Assembly (NCBI GenBank): GCA_947631275.1
Contig: CANRKR010000022.1
Location: forward strand, 1-35,142
DNA: 35,142 bases
Direction: 5' to 3'
Origin: an uncultured Akkermansia sp.
GTDB lineage: Bacteria; Verrucomicrobiota; Verrucomicrobiia; Verrucomicrobiales; Akkermansiaceae
Part shown: positions 8,795 to 17,507 of the stretch, in pieces
Layout of the letters: each line of letters begins with the position of its first letter
How positions within the stretch are numbered: position 1 is the stretch's first letter
Program-made: the position numbers and the translations under genes
Notes under the pieces: model-generated
Database searches by the model: none
Seen by the model: only the letters and a program-made list of their open reading frames with translations
Told to the model about the DNA's origin: nothing

Positions 8795-9388
8795 TCAACC
8801 GCGAGAACGCGGCTCACGCTCGGCCGCCGTGCGTCCGCTCGGGGTCGTGGTGAAGGGGGCGCCGTCGGTGGGAGCCTTCTCGGTAAAGACTCCGTTCTCG
8901 CTCTCCAGCGACACACCGGCTACCGGGAAATCCTTGCGCAGAGGGTGATAGGGGTATTCCTCCCACATCATGATGCGCCGCAGGTCCGGGTGCCCCTCAA
9001 AGCGGATGCCCATGAGATCGTACTGCTCGCGCTCCAACCAGTTGGCAGAGCGCCAGAGCCCTGTCATGGAGGGCACAACGGGATCGCTGTCGTTTTCCGC
9101 CACGCAGCGCACCAGCAGAATCGCACCGGTCTCCGCCTGAGTGATGGTGTAATGCACCTCAAAGCGCGGACTCTCCGGCAGATGATCCACAGCGCTCACG
9201 CACAGCAGCATGTCGAATCCACAGGCCTCTTTTGCATAGCGCATCACGGCCGTAAGCTGGTCTGCGGGCACGGTAAGCGTGGTGTCGCCGCGGAATTCTC
9301 GGAAACTGAGCGTCGGAAAGCGGTCGCGTATCTTGCGGAGAGCTTCGGCAGTGCCGGTCTGGGCTGCTGTGGTCGTTTCAGTAGGCAT
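8795..9388 (-). CDS. nuoC: NADH-quinone oxidoreductase subunit C
   Basis: 'FDMLLCVSAVDHLPESPRFEVHYTI', 'SANWLEREQYDLMGIRFEGHPDLRRIMMWEEYPYHPLRKDFPV'. Confidence 0.93.
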   Translation of the reverse strand: MPTETTTAAQTGTAEALRKIRDRFPTLSFREFRGDTTLTVPADQLTAVMRYAKEACGFDMLLCVSAVDHLPESPRFEVHYTITQAETGAILLVRCVAENDSDPVVPSMTGLWRSANWLEREQYDLMGIRFEGHPDLRRIMMWEEYPYHPLRKDFPVAGVSLESENGVFTEKAPTDGAPFTTTPSGRTAAEREPRSRG

Positions 9389-9411
9389 GGTGGAGGGGAA
9401 AGGAAAGAGGT

Positions 9412-9996
9412 TCAGTCGTCAAAAACCCCGGCGGGGATGGTGTCGCCGCGTTGCGCCTTGCGAAAGTCGTGCGTTCGGAAAAAATCCTTGAGAGGGTGAT
9501 CCGTTGCCATGATCTTGTCCTGCAGGGTGATGAGCCCCTGCAGCAGAGCCTCCGGACGCGGCGGGCAACCGGAAACGTACACATCCACCGGCACAATCTT
9601 ATCCACCCCCTGCAGCACGGAATAAGAGCGAAACATCCCGCCGGAACAGGCGCATGCCCCGCAGGCAATGCACCATTTCGGCTCCGGCATCTGGTCCCAG
9701 ATGCGGCGCACCAGCCCCGCCATCTTGTAGGTGATCGTGCCGCAGATGAACATAAAATCCGCCTGGCGCGGCGCGTAGCGGTTCACCTCCGACCCGAAAC
9801 GGGATATGTCGTAGCGAGAGCAGGATGCCGCCATGTACTCAATCGCACAGCAAGAGGTGCCCATCGGCATCGGCCAGAGCGAGTATTTGTGCATCCAGTT
9901 GATCGCCGCTTCCAGCGTGGTGTACACGAAACCACCGTCGGCATCCGGGTCGCACATGTAATTGTTCTCTATGAGCTGTTGATCTTGCGTAGCCAT
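9412..9996 (-). CDS. nuoB: NADH-quinone oxidoreductase subunit B
   Basis: 'LWPMPMGTSCCAIEYMAASCSRYDISRFG', 'PEPKWCIACGACACSGGMF', 'VPVDVYVSGCPPRPEALLQGLI'. Confidence 0.96.
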   Translation of the reverse strand: MATQDQQLIENNYMCDPDADGGFVYTTLEAAINWMHKYSLWPMPMGTSCCAIEYMAASCSRYDISRFGSEVNRYAPRQADFMFICGTITYKMAGLVRRIWDQMPEPKWCIACGACACSGGMFRSYSVLQGVDKIVPVDVYVSGCPPRPEALLQGLITLQDKIMATDHPLKDFFRTHDFRKAQRGDTIPAGVFDD

Positions 9997-10005
9997 CTGC
10001 GCCCC

Positions 10006-10034
10006 AGCATACCCTTGCCTGACCCGAAAGTCAA
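10006..10034 (-). promoter_or_regulatory. Putative promoter of nuoBC: TTGACT-N17-TATGCT, -10 ends 9 nt before ATG
   Basis: Minus strand TTGACT (10029-10034), 17-nt spacer, TATGCT (10006-10011), ATG at 9996. Confidence 0.5.
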
Positions 10035-10072
10035 GGAATGTTCCGCAACGAAGCGAGCCCTTTTTTCAGAGC

Positions 10073-10101
10073 TTGACAATACGAGAGGTCGGTGGTAGCC
10101 T
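10073..10101 (+). promoter_or_regulatory. Putative promoter of ilvC: TTGACA-N17-TAGCCT
   Basis: TTGACA 10073-10078, 17-nt spacer, TAGCCT 10096-10101; ATG of ilvC 10146, giving a leader of roughly 40 nt. Confidence 0.35.
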
Positions 10102-10145
10102 CACTCCCGTACCCATCGAATGGATGCAACAACCTCTCTCATGTC

Positions 10146-11126
10146 ATGGATATTCTTCACGATAAAGACGCTGATGTGAGTGTGCTCAACGGTAAGACGG
10201 TGGCCGTCATCGGCTACGGTGCGCAGGGGCGCGCTCAGGCACTCTGCATGCGCGACAGCGGCGTGCAGGTTATCATCGGGCTTCGCCCCGGTAAGAGCTG
10301 GGATGCCGCGGTGCAGGACGGCTTTGAGGTAGTGTCGGTAGATGAAGCGGCGCGGCGCGGAGACGTCGTCCACCTGCTGCTGCCGGATGAAAAGCATGGC
10401 GAGGTGTACGCCAACCAGATTGCGCCGGCAATGAAGGCAGGCAAAACGCTCTGCTGCTCGCATGGCTTTGCGTACGTGTTCAAGACGATTGTGCCGCCGG
10501 CGGATGTGGACGTGATCATGGTGGCCCCGAAGGGACCGGGCACAGAGGTTCGGCGCGTGTTTGAAGAAGGTTTCGGCTGCCCCGGCCTGGTGGCGGTGTT
10601 CCAGAACCCGAGCGGCAAGGCGCGCGATGTGGCCCTGGCGATCGCCAAAGCAGAGGGACTGACCCGCGGCGGTGTGCTGGAATGCACCATGGCGCAGGAA
10701 ACGTACGAAGACCTCTTCGGTGAACAGAATGTGCTCTGCGGCGGGCTGGTGGACCTCATGAAATACGGTTTTGAGACGTTGATTGAGGCCGGTTATCCCC
10801 CGGAGATGGCCTACTTCGAGTGCGTGCACGAGGCTAAGCTCATCGTGGATCTCATCTATACCGGCGGCATCCAGCGCATGAACGCCGTCATCTCCAACAC
10901 CGCAGAGTTCGGCGAATACTACAATGGCCCGCAGATTCTCGGCCCGGAAGTGAAGGCGAAGATGAAGGAGTCGCTCAAGCGTATCGAATCCGGTGAGTTT
11001 GCCCGAGTCTGGCTCGCAGAGGCGGCTCAGGGCGCCCCGAATTTGAAGGCCAGACGAGCAGCTCTTGCCGATCACCCGGTGGAGATCGTGGGCAGGAAAA
11101 TCCGTGCTCTCTTCGAGCGCAGCTGA
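10146..11126 (+). CDS. ilvC: Ketol-acid reductoisomerase
   Basis: 'HDKDADVSVLNGKTVAVIGYGAQGRAQA', 'VAPKGPGTEVRR', 'FGEQNVLCGGLVDLMKYGFETLIEAGYPPEMAYFECVHEAKLIVDLIYTGG'. ORF-track start 10092 likely upstream of the true start at 10146. Confidence 0.96.
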   Translation: MDILHDKDADVSVLNGKTVAVIGYGAQGRAQALCMRDSGVQVIIGLRPGKSWDAAVQDGFEVVSVDEAARRGDVVHLLLPDEKHGEVYANQIAPAMKAGKTLCCSHGFAYVFKTIVPPADVDVIMVAPKGPGTEVRRVFEEGFGCPGLVAVFQNPSGKARDVALAIAKAEGLTRGGVLECTMAQETYEDLFGEQNVLCGGLVDLMKYGFETLIEAGYPPEMAYFECVHEAKLIVDLIYTGGIQRMNAVISNTAEFGEYYNGPQILGPEVKAKMKESLKRIESGEFARVWLAEAAQGAPNLKARRAALADHPVEIVGRKIRALFERS

Positions 11127-11151
11127 TTTTCTCAACCCTGAATATTTTCGA

Positions 11152-11208
11152 GCGCGCTTGGAGTGGTTGTGGCTGAACATCCCACCGCTCTCAGGCGCGC
11201 TTCTTTTT
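11152..11208 (+). terminator. Probable intrinsic terminator after ilvC
   Basis: Outer arms GCGCGC (11152-11157 / 11195-11200), inner arms GAGTGGT / ACCGCTC (11161-11167 / 11184-11190, one G-T pair), followed by TTCTTTTT. Confidence 0.6.
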
Positions 11209-11220
11209 CCCTGAACGCTC

Positions 11221-12012
11221 ATGAGTGAGCAGACTGCCATCCGTGTAGAGGGCGCCCGCGTGTACCTGAGCGGGCGCGAGGTGCTGCACGACATCAACTG
11301 GACCGTGCGACGCGGCGAGCGCTGCTTCATTCTGGGCGCAAATGGAGCGGGAAAAACGACGCTCGTGCGCATGTTGCTGGGCTACGCCTGGCCCCTCTTC
11401 GGGGCAAAAGTGGAAGTGCTGGGGCATCGCTTTGGCAGCGTGAATCTTCAGCAGCTGCGTCGCCGCATCGCCTGGATCAGTCCTCTCATGCACCGTTGGC
11501 TCGGCGATCGGGAATGGACCGGACTGGAAATCACCCTCTCAGGCCCCGATGGCACGATCGGTCTCTTCCGCCAACCGCAGGAGCGGGAAGTGCAACGCGC
11601 CGGAGAGCTGCTCTCCGCCTTGCGCGCCGAATACCTCGCCGACCGAACCGTAGTCACCATGAGCTCCGGTGAACAAGTGAAGGTCCTCATCGCCCGCGCG
11701 CTCATGACAGACCCCGAATTGATGATTCTCGACGAACCGAGTGTGTTTCTCGATATTGCCGGACGCGAATTTTTGCTGCGCACCATCGAGGAACTCGCCA
11801 CCCAGCGTCCGGAACTCACTCTTCTCTTTATCACTCAGCGCATTGAGGATATCCTCCCCGTCTTCAACCGCGGCCTCATCTTGCGCGAGGGTCGCATTCT
11901 CGCGCATGGAGCCCGGGAGGAAGTGCTGACAGAGAGCAACTTGCGCCATGCCTTCGATATGCCGATTCGTCTGTTGCGCGGCGAAGGCGGTCGCCTCTGG
12001 GCGGTCATGTAG
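11221..12012 (+). CDS. ABC transporter ATP-binding protein, ModF/YlmA-like (COG1119-like)
   Basis: Walker A GANGAGKTT, signature-like MSSGEQ, Walker B LMILDEPSVFLD, 'TIGLF', 'ITQRIEDILPVFNRGLILREGRI'. Confidence 0.9.
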   Translation: MSEQTAIRVEGARVYLSGREVLHDINWTVRRGERCFILGANGAGKTTLVRMLLGYAWPLFGAKVEVLGHRFGSVNLQQLRRRIAWISPLMHRWLGDREWTGLEITLSGPDGTIGLFRQPQEREVQRAGELLSALRAEYLADRTVVTMSSGEQVKVLIARALMTDPELMILDEPSVFLDIAGREFLLRTIEELATQRPELTLLFITQRIEDILPVFNRGLILREGRILAHGAREEVLTESNLRHAFDMPIRLLRGEGGRLWAVM

Positions 12013-12224
12013 GAGTACAGAATCCTTCATCCTTTGTAACCAGATCATGACAAATGCATTTGCCGTGCCCGGGTCGATTACGTGCTTGCCATTGGGACGG
12101 GGTGTAGTGTAGAATGGGAAAGAGTCGGAGTGCTGACATCTGACAGCTGCGGTCATCTCCCTGTCGGAGGCGGCGCGTGGTGTTGTTCATCATCCGGCGC
12201 AACTTATCAAATGAGGAAATCGGT

Positions 12225-14861
12225 ATGACTTCCAACCTCTTCAAGATGATGCTCGCAGTCGTCGCGGCTGTGGCGCTTGGCTTCGTCAGCTACCCGTTGG
12301 GCGAGGTGATCACGAATTTGCTGCGAAAGCATGATGCCGCAGCCATCGCACGAAGCAAAGCGGACAAGGAGCGCGATCATCGCCTCGTTTCTGACCATAC
12401 GCCACCGCAGGAAACCATCACGATCTCCGATAACTCCGTCGACGATTCCTCCGCGGATGATTGGCAGCAGGGATTTGACGATTCGGACGCCGCCGACACC
12501 GATAGCAGCTCTGAATCAGAGAGTTCGTCTTTCGCGTTCGAGGATGGAGACCCCGACCTGGTCGGCATCACCGAGGAAAAGGATGCCCCGGAAGTGACGG
12601 GGCAAACCAATGTCGTGCCGGAAGCCCCTTCTACTGTCCAGCGCAGCTCGATGGCAACATCCGGCTCAAAACTCGCCGCTCTTCTGGAGAAAGACAAGGA
12701 GACTGAGCCATACACAAACAACGAATTCTCCGCTCAGGCCTGGTCTTCCCCCACACAGGTGTACTCGGTCGTCTCCCAGCGCGTCCTGAACAAGCTGGGA
12801 GAAAAACCTACACTGGAAGATGTCCTCGCTTTTTTGTCCACCCCGGAAAACCGCCGCGATATCGCTATCATTTCTCTGTGCCGCAAGGCGGGCTTGAGCG
12901 AACTGGCTGAAGTGACCGCCGATCCGATGGGGGCGAATGTGGTTGCCGCCCTCTCGTCGAACCTTCAGTGGCTCACAGACACTCTTTATTCTGGTCCGAC
13001 CAATTCACTGGCCGGGGGACTGAAATATCTCTCCTCGATCTGTGCTAACAGGGGAGCCGACCTCAACGACCCCGTCACACGGCGCATCGCCATCACCACG
13101 GCCACAGAGTTCGCCCGGGAAGGATGGTCAGAGCAGGACATGCTCGAACGCTTTTCCTACTACGATTCCAGCTACCGCGAAGGCAAGTTGAACAAAATTT
13201 TTGATACCCTCGACTACTGGGAAACCCGTATCGTCACCGGCAACCGAGAGTGCGAAAGCTGGGGCAGCCCCCGCTCTCTCGCCTGGCAACGCGACAACGT
13301 GCGTCTCCCTGCCGATGGATACCTGAACGCGTGCACCCAACTTGTTTACCGGTTGCGCAACGTAGCCGGCGACTCCGTATTCACCTCGGACTATCTCGCT
13401 CCCATCCGTGCCGCGACCAATAATATCACCGCCCTGGCGTACCGCGAGATCGGCGGTGTGTGCGGCGCGTGCTCCCACTACGGAGCGTACGGCGCCCTGG
13501 CAGCAGGTATCCCGGCTATGACAATGGGTGAGCCGGGGCACTGCGCATATGCTGTGCGCGTGGGGAACGAGTGGAAGATGAGTTACTCAATTTACTGGCA
13601 GCACAACATGCATAAAACCTTCTGGGGGCTGCACGACTGGGAATTTCTCATCCTTACTCAGGATCTTTATTCGGATAAATACACCACGCAGGCTTCCGAT
13701 CTGCTCTCTGATGTCGCTTCTTTCCTGGCGGCACGCCGCTTGACCCGCACCGCTTTCAACTGCTTTGATGCGGCCGTGCAGCTGCAGCCGCGCAACTGGC
13801 CCGCCTGGCTGGCTTTTGCCGGATTCCTCAAGCAGAAAGCCCCAACGGACAAAAAACGCTGGGTGGATCTGATCAATCGTATCACCGACACCATCGGCGA
13901 CAAGTACCATAATGTCGCCGCCACGTTCGAAGCCCGCTACATTTACCCGCAGGTGCTCCCCCTCATCCCGAACCTTTCGGAGCGCAACAAGCTCTTCTCC
14001 GCCTTCTTCAGGAAGTGCGAGAATTTCGGCATAGTTCATTGGGACATCACCCCGCTTCTGGACGCGCAGTTTGAGGGTTGCAAAACGAATGAAGATCGTC
14101 TGAAGTTTATGAAATCAGTGCTCTCCACCCTCATATCGAAAAAGGATTACTGCGGCACCGCCCTGGCGTGGGGAATGAAGGCAGTCGGCAACGCGGACAG
14201 TGGCGACCAGGCGGCAACGGAGAAATTTCAGCAGGACTTCAGCCGACTCATTACTTCTCTCATGGGTCGCATGGGCTCCGGCAAAAAGGATAAGGAAGCT
14301 ACCTGGTCCGGTCTGGGAGAAGCCATTTTCGCTGCGGGCCAGAATGGCGATACAAGCACTTTCCAGGCCATCGGCAAAATAGCCCTCAATAAGTGCAAGG
14401 ACAAATTCCCCAAATACCGGTTCAAGTTCCGAGGCTTCCCCGGCAAGGTGGTCTCCGCCACCGGTCTCATCACCACAGCCGTTACCTTGGATGAAGGCGG
14501 CATAAAGAAATGCTGCCTCCACTGGGGAGTGCTGCAGAAGAATGGCGGAAGCATCCCCTTTAAGTTCGAAGGAAAAAACGGCATCAACGTGAAACTCGAC
14601 AAAAACAGCGATCTCACCGGTCTTGTCGCGCTGTTTGAGTGCCCCGTCGTAAAGGATCGTCCCTTCCATCTGGAAGTGTCCGACGATGGTCAGAACTGGA
14701 CCGACACGCAGGTGGACCCGGAGATCGCCGATAAAATCATGCGATTTGACCTGAAGGGATCGGATGCAAGTGGGCGCTTCGTGCGACTCACCCGCGAGGG
14801 AGACAAATGGGAAAACAGCAATATTCTCGGTTTCTATGTGTACGGCAAGCCAAAAAAATAA
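12225..14861 (+). CDS. Membrane-anchored transglutaminase-like protein with acidic Ser/Asp-rich linker, TPR-like segment and C-terminal discoidin (F5/8 type C)-like region
   Basis: N-terminal hydrophobic segment (MLAVVAAVALGFVSYPLG), low-complexity 'DDSDAADTDSSSESESSS', C/H motif 'GGVCGACSHYGAYGALAAGIPAMTMGEPGHCAYAVRV', then 'AFNCFDAAVQLQPRNWPAWLAFAGFL', C-terminal 'RPFHLEVSDDGQNWTDTQV...RFVRLTREGDKWENSNILGFYVYG'. Confidence 0.65.
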   Translation: MTSNLFKMMLAVVAAVALGFVSYPLGEVITNLLRKHDAAAIARSKADKERDHRLVSDHTPPQETITISDNSVDDSSADDWQQGFDDSDAADTDSSSESESSSFAFEDGDPDLVGITEEKDAPEVTGQTNVVPEAPSTVQRSSMATSGSKLAALLEKDKETEPYTNNEFSAQAWSSPTQVYSVVSQRVLNKLGEKPTLEDVLAFLSTPENRRDIAIISLCRKAGLSELAEVTADPMGANVVAALSSNLQWLTDTLYSGPTNSLAGGLKYLSSICANRGADLNDPVTRRIAITTATEFAREGWSEQDMLERFSYYDSSYREGKLNKIFDTLDYWETRIVTGNRECESWGSPRSLAWQRDNVRLPADGYLNACTQLVYRLRNVAGDSVFTSDYLAPIRAATNNITALAYREIGGVCGACSHYGAYGALAAGIPAMTMGEPGHCAYAVRVGNEWKMSYSIYWQHNMHKTFWGLHDWEFLILTQDLYSDKYTTQASDLLSDVASFLAARRLTRTAFNCFDAAVQLQPRNWPAWLAFAGFLKQKAPTDKKRWVDLINRITDTIGDKYHNVAATFEARYIYPQVLPLIPNLSERNKLFSAFFRKCENFGIVHWDITPLLDAQFEGCKTNEDRLKFMKSVLSTLISKKDYCGTALAWGMKAVGNADSGDQAATEKFQQDFSRLITSLMGRMGSGKKDKEATWSGLGEAIFAAGQNGDTSTFQAIGKIALNKCKDKFPKYRFKFRGFPGKVVSATGLITTAVTLDEGGIKKCCLHWGVLQKNGGSIPFKFEGKNGINVKLDKNSDLTGLVALFECPVVKDRPFHLEVSDDGQNWTDTQVDPEIADKIMRFDLKGSDASGRFVRLTREGDKWENSNILGFYVYGKPKK

Positions 14862-14876
14862 CCGTTCCAAATTCCT

Positions 14877-15722
14877 ATGATTCGACACCTTTTTCTTCTC
14901 TCGCTCTCTCTGCTGCTGGTCATCGGAACCCATGCACAGGCTGGACTCACGCGTTCCTACTCCGAAGCGCTGAAAAAAGCTGGTAATGATAAACCGATCA
15001 TTCTTTTTTGCTACGGCGCTAATTTCGACCAGGTGGGAAAAGCAGCCTATGACGCCATCATGCGTGATTCAGACAAGGAGCTCAAGCGCGTGCTCAACAA
15101 GGAAATCTATGTCGTGATTCCCATCTACCAATTCCCCAATGAGAAAGAACAGGCGGAGTTTAAGCGCATCATGGGAAAACATAAACTTCCCGGCGGTATA
15201 TGGAGCTATCCCTGCTTCGCTATTGTAGATGGAAAAGGAAATTTCCGAGGCGCCGTGCAAAGCGCCGCCCAGATGGAAAACCCAAAAATCGTCCAGGAGG
15301 CCCTTACCAAACTCCTGGGGGATTTCGACAAACAGCAAAAACTTCTCGCGCAAGCATCCCGTGCATCAGGAGCCAACAAGCGACGCCTCATGCGCGAGGC
15401 CCTCTCCATCACCAGCATCAAACCGCCTGATCATGAACCTTTTGACCCTGCCAACAACGGCATGGTTCAAAAGATCCAGCTCATGAGTATTGCTGAAGCG
15501 AACCGTTACATCCGCGGCACTCTCGCCGAAGGTATTTTCACTCCCGTTGAACGCCAGATGATCATGGCGACGTACGCCGGTCACCTCCGCCGCAACAACG
15601 CCCCGGTCGATTTGTTGCGCGCCGTTTACACAGAGATGCGCAACATCGACCCCACCTCCATCTACGGCGCGTACGCCGAAGGCGCGCTGGAAATATGGGT
15701 CGACTCCGTGGGAAAGAAATAA
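14877..15722 (+). CDS. Exported thioredoxin-fold-like protein of unknown function
   Basis: Signal peptide 'MIRHLFLLSLSLLLVIGTHAQA'; 'DKPIILFCYGANFDQVGKAAYDAIMRDSDKELKRVLNKEIYVV...WSYPCFAIVDGKGNFRG' resembles a thioredoxin fold lacking CxxC. 15 nt downstream of the preceding gene, so probably co-transcribed. Confidence 0.5.
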   Translation: MIRHLFLLSLSLLLVIGTHAQAGLTRSYSEALKKAGNDKPIILFCYGANFDQVGKAAYDAIMRDSDKELKRVLNKEIYVVIPIYQFPNEKEQAEFKRIMGKHKLPGGIWSYPCFAIVDGKGNFRGAVQSAAQMENPKIVQEALTKLLGDFDKQQKLLAQASRASGANKRRLMREALSITSIKPPDHEPFDPANNGMVQKIQLMSIAEANRYIRGTLAEGIFTPVERQMIMATYAGHLRRNNAPVDLLRAVYTEMRNIDPTSIYGAYAEGALEIWVDSVGKK

Positions 15723-15756
15723 TTTTTCTCCATTCCCCGCCCGGCGCTGCTTCCGC

Positions 15757-16578
15757 TTAATGGCAGTGGTCGGGGTCGGCGTTGGGACCGGCGAGCATTT
15801 CGGTGGTGATATCGTATTGCGCTCCGCAGCGAGGACACGACACGCGCACACTCCCCTGCTCTGAGAGAAGGTCCGCAAAATCTTTCTGCATAGCGCGAAT
15901 GGTCGGCAGAATACGCTCTACGGAACATCCGCATCGGAAAGTGAAACGCCGCGTCTCCAACTGCCTGGTTTCTTCCGTATTATCGATACCGGCAACCTGT
16001 TCCGTCGTAAGCTCTGTAAGCCAATCAAAATCTGCCCCCGGCTCAGCCGTAACAAGGGCGTACTCGTCTCCGCGACACCAAAAAGCACGCGCCTGCCGCT
16101 GCTCGCTGCGTTGGAAAAATTCTTCAACCCATCTCGCCACGTCCGTCCCTGACAGGGGAATGACAGAAGTCTGTGTGTCACGATCAGCGCTGATGTTCTG
16201 CGCATACAGCATGCTCGTCTCTCCCTCCCGCACATTCTCGGTGAACACACGCCCCACTACATCCTCCGTCAGTGAAGAACCTGCCACAAAATAATTCGCC
16301 GGATGAGCGCCCGGCACATTGAAAGTCCAGGCATGGTGCTCCTTCCATGGACGCGACACGATATAGAGAGTGAAATAGGCAAGCAGTTGTTTGAGAAGAG
16401 TGTCTTCCCCCGCCGCATTGTGCAGTCCGTGCTGCATCAGGTGCAGATAATATCCCACAAAGAGCGGGGTAAAATCTCCGCGCAACAACAAACAATTGCG
16501 CCGACGTATAAAAATGGATTGCACTGTCGCGTATTCCGTCACAAATTGGCTATTGTCAGGCTGTGTTTGCTCGGACAT
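15757..16578 (-). CDS. hslO: Hsp33-family redox-regulated chaperone
   Basis: C-terminal zinc motif 'RCGCSVERI ... VSCPRCGAQYDIT' (CxC + CxxC) plus N-terminal beta-domain pattern. Start set to ATG at 16578 (MSEQTQPDNSQ). Confidence 0.88.
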   Translation of the reverse strand: MSEQTQPDNSQFVTEYATVQSIFIRRRNCLLLRGDFTPLFVGYYLHLMQHGLHNAAGEDTLLKQLLAYFTLYIVSRPWKEHHAWTFNVPGAHPANYFVAGSSLTEDVVGRVFTENVREGETSMLYAQNISADRDTQTSVIPLSGTDVARWVEEFFQRSEQRQARAFWCRGDEYALVTAEPGADFDWLTELTTEQVAGIDNTEETRQLETRRFTFRCGCSVERILPTIRAMQKDFADLLSEQGSVRVSCPRCGAQYDITTEMLAGPNADPDHCH

Positions 16579-16588
16579 TGTACCCGGT

Positions 16589-16618
16589 ATATTAACATTC
16601 TCCCCCCTGTCGGCGCAA
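16589..16618 (-). promoter_or_regulatory. Putative promoter of hslO: TTGCGC-N18-TAATAT, -10 ends 10 nt before ATG
   Basis: Minus strand TTGCGC (16613-16618), 18-nt spacer, TAATAT (16589-16594), ATG 16578. Confidence 0.3.
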
Positions 16619-16712
16619 GTCAATTCAACGCCGGGACAAACTCATTTCTTAAATCCGTTTGACTACCCACGGCTTGTTGGAGAAACTTGCCGCTTCATCA
16701 GTGGGAAGCAGC

Positions 16713-16741
16713 TTGTCAGCCAGAAAGAACCATGGTAAGAT
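16713..16741 (+). promoter_or_regulatory. Putative promoter TTGTCA-N17-TAAGAT, -10 ends 6 nt before ATG
   Basis: TTGTCA 16713-16718, 17-nt spacer, TAAGAT 16736-16741, ATG 16748. Confidence 0.5.
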
Positions 16742-16747
16742 AAAGAC

Positions 16748-17488
16748 ATGAAGCGCTTGGGAAGAATTTTCATCCTGGCTGTATTGTGTTGTCTGGCAGG
16801 ATGCTACCCACCGCCGGAGCAGTATCCGCACACGAAATTCATTCAAACGCGGCGTGAAATCCTGCAGGAGCATCTCCTGGAACTGTTGCCCACGGAGCAA
16901 AAAGATTTGACGGCCGCAAAAGAGGAAGCAAAGTGGCTTGCCGACACGGCCTACAAGGCGGCGGCCGGAATCTCGCGTGTCAACGGCAGCAGGTTTCCGG
17001 GCTGGGCGGGAAACGCCCTCATCAACACACGATTTCAGGATCGCGGGCTCTGCTGGCACTACCAGCACGACATGTACCGCGAGCTGCGGCGGCGTGCGCT
17101 GCGCTTTTTCCGCATCGGCTGCTGCGTGCGCGACAGAGCGCATCGATCGGAGCACAACTGCGTGTATGTGGCGGCAAAAAATGGCGCGTGGCCGCACGTA
17201 TGGGTGTTGGATGCCTGGCTCTGGAACGGACGCTTGAAAGTAAGCAGGGGTGAGGAGCTCGATCCTGACGATTGGGCTGATCTGCCCGAGGTCACCGACA
17301 CCCTCTCCCAATTCTACACCGAGGGACACGAATGGCCGATTGAGCACTGGTTTATGGTGCGCGGCGAAGACGGACGCTACGCCCGCTACAACACCCCCGG
17401 AATCGAAAATTCCCATCAGTACAGGAACATGCGCAACAATATCTCCCGCGGCTACAGGGAACATCCGGGCAAGCAGACCAATTATTGA
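16748..17488 (+). CDS. Lipoprotein of unknown function with conserved-looking Cys/His/Asp pattern (transglutaminase/papain-like fold possible)
   Basis: Lipobox LAGC; 'DRGLCWHYQHDMYREL', 'HRSEHNCVYVAAKNGAWPHVWVLDAW'. Confidence 0.6.
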   Translation: MKRLGRIFILAVLCCLAGCYPPPEQYPHTKFIQTRREILQEHLLELLPTEQKDLTAAKEEAKWLADTAYKAAAGISRVNGSRFPGWAGNALINTRFQDRGLCWHYQHDMYRELRRRALRFFRIGCCVRDRAHRSEHNCVYVAAKNGAWPHVWVLDAWLWNGRLKVSRGEELDPDDWADLPEVTDTLSQFYTEGHEWPIEHWFMVRGEDGRYARYNTPGIENSHQYRNMRNNISRGYREHPGKQTNY

Positions 17489-17507
17489 TCTTCCCCGGCT
17501 GACAGCT

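Noticed and set aside
10101-11372. Minus-strand ORF of 423 aa opposite ilvC
   Set aside because: Antisense shadow of ilvC; composition-driven.
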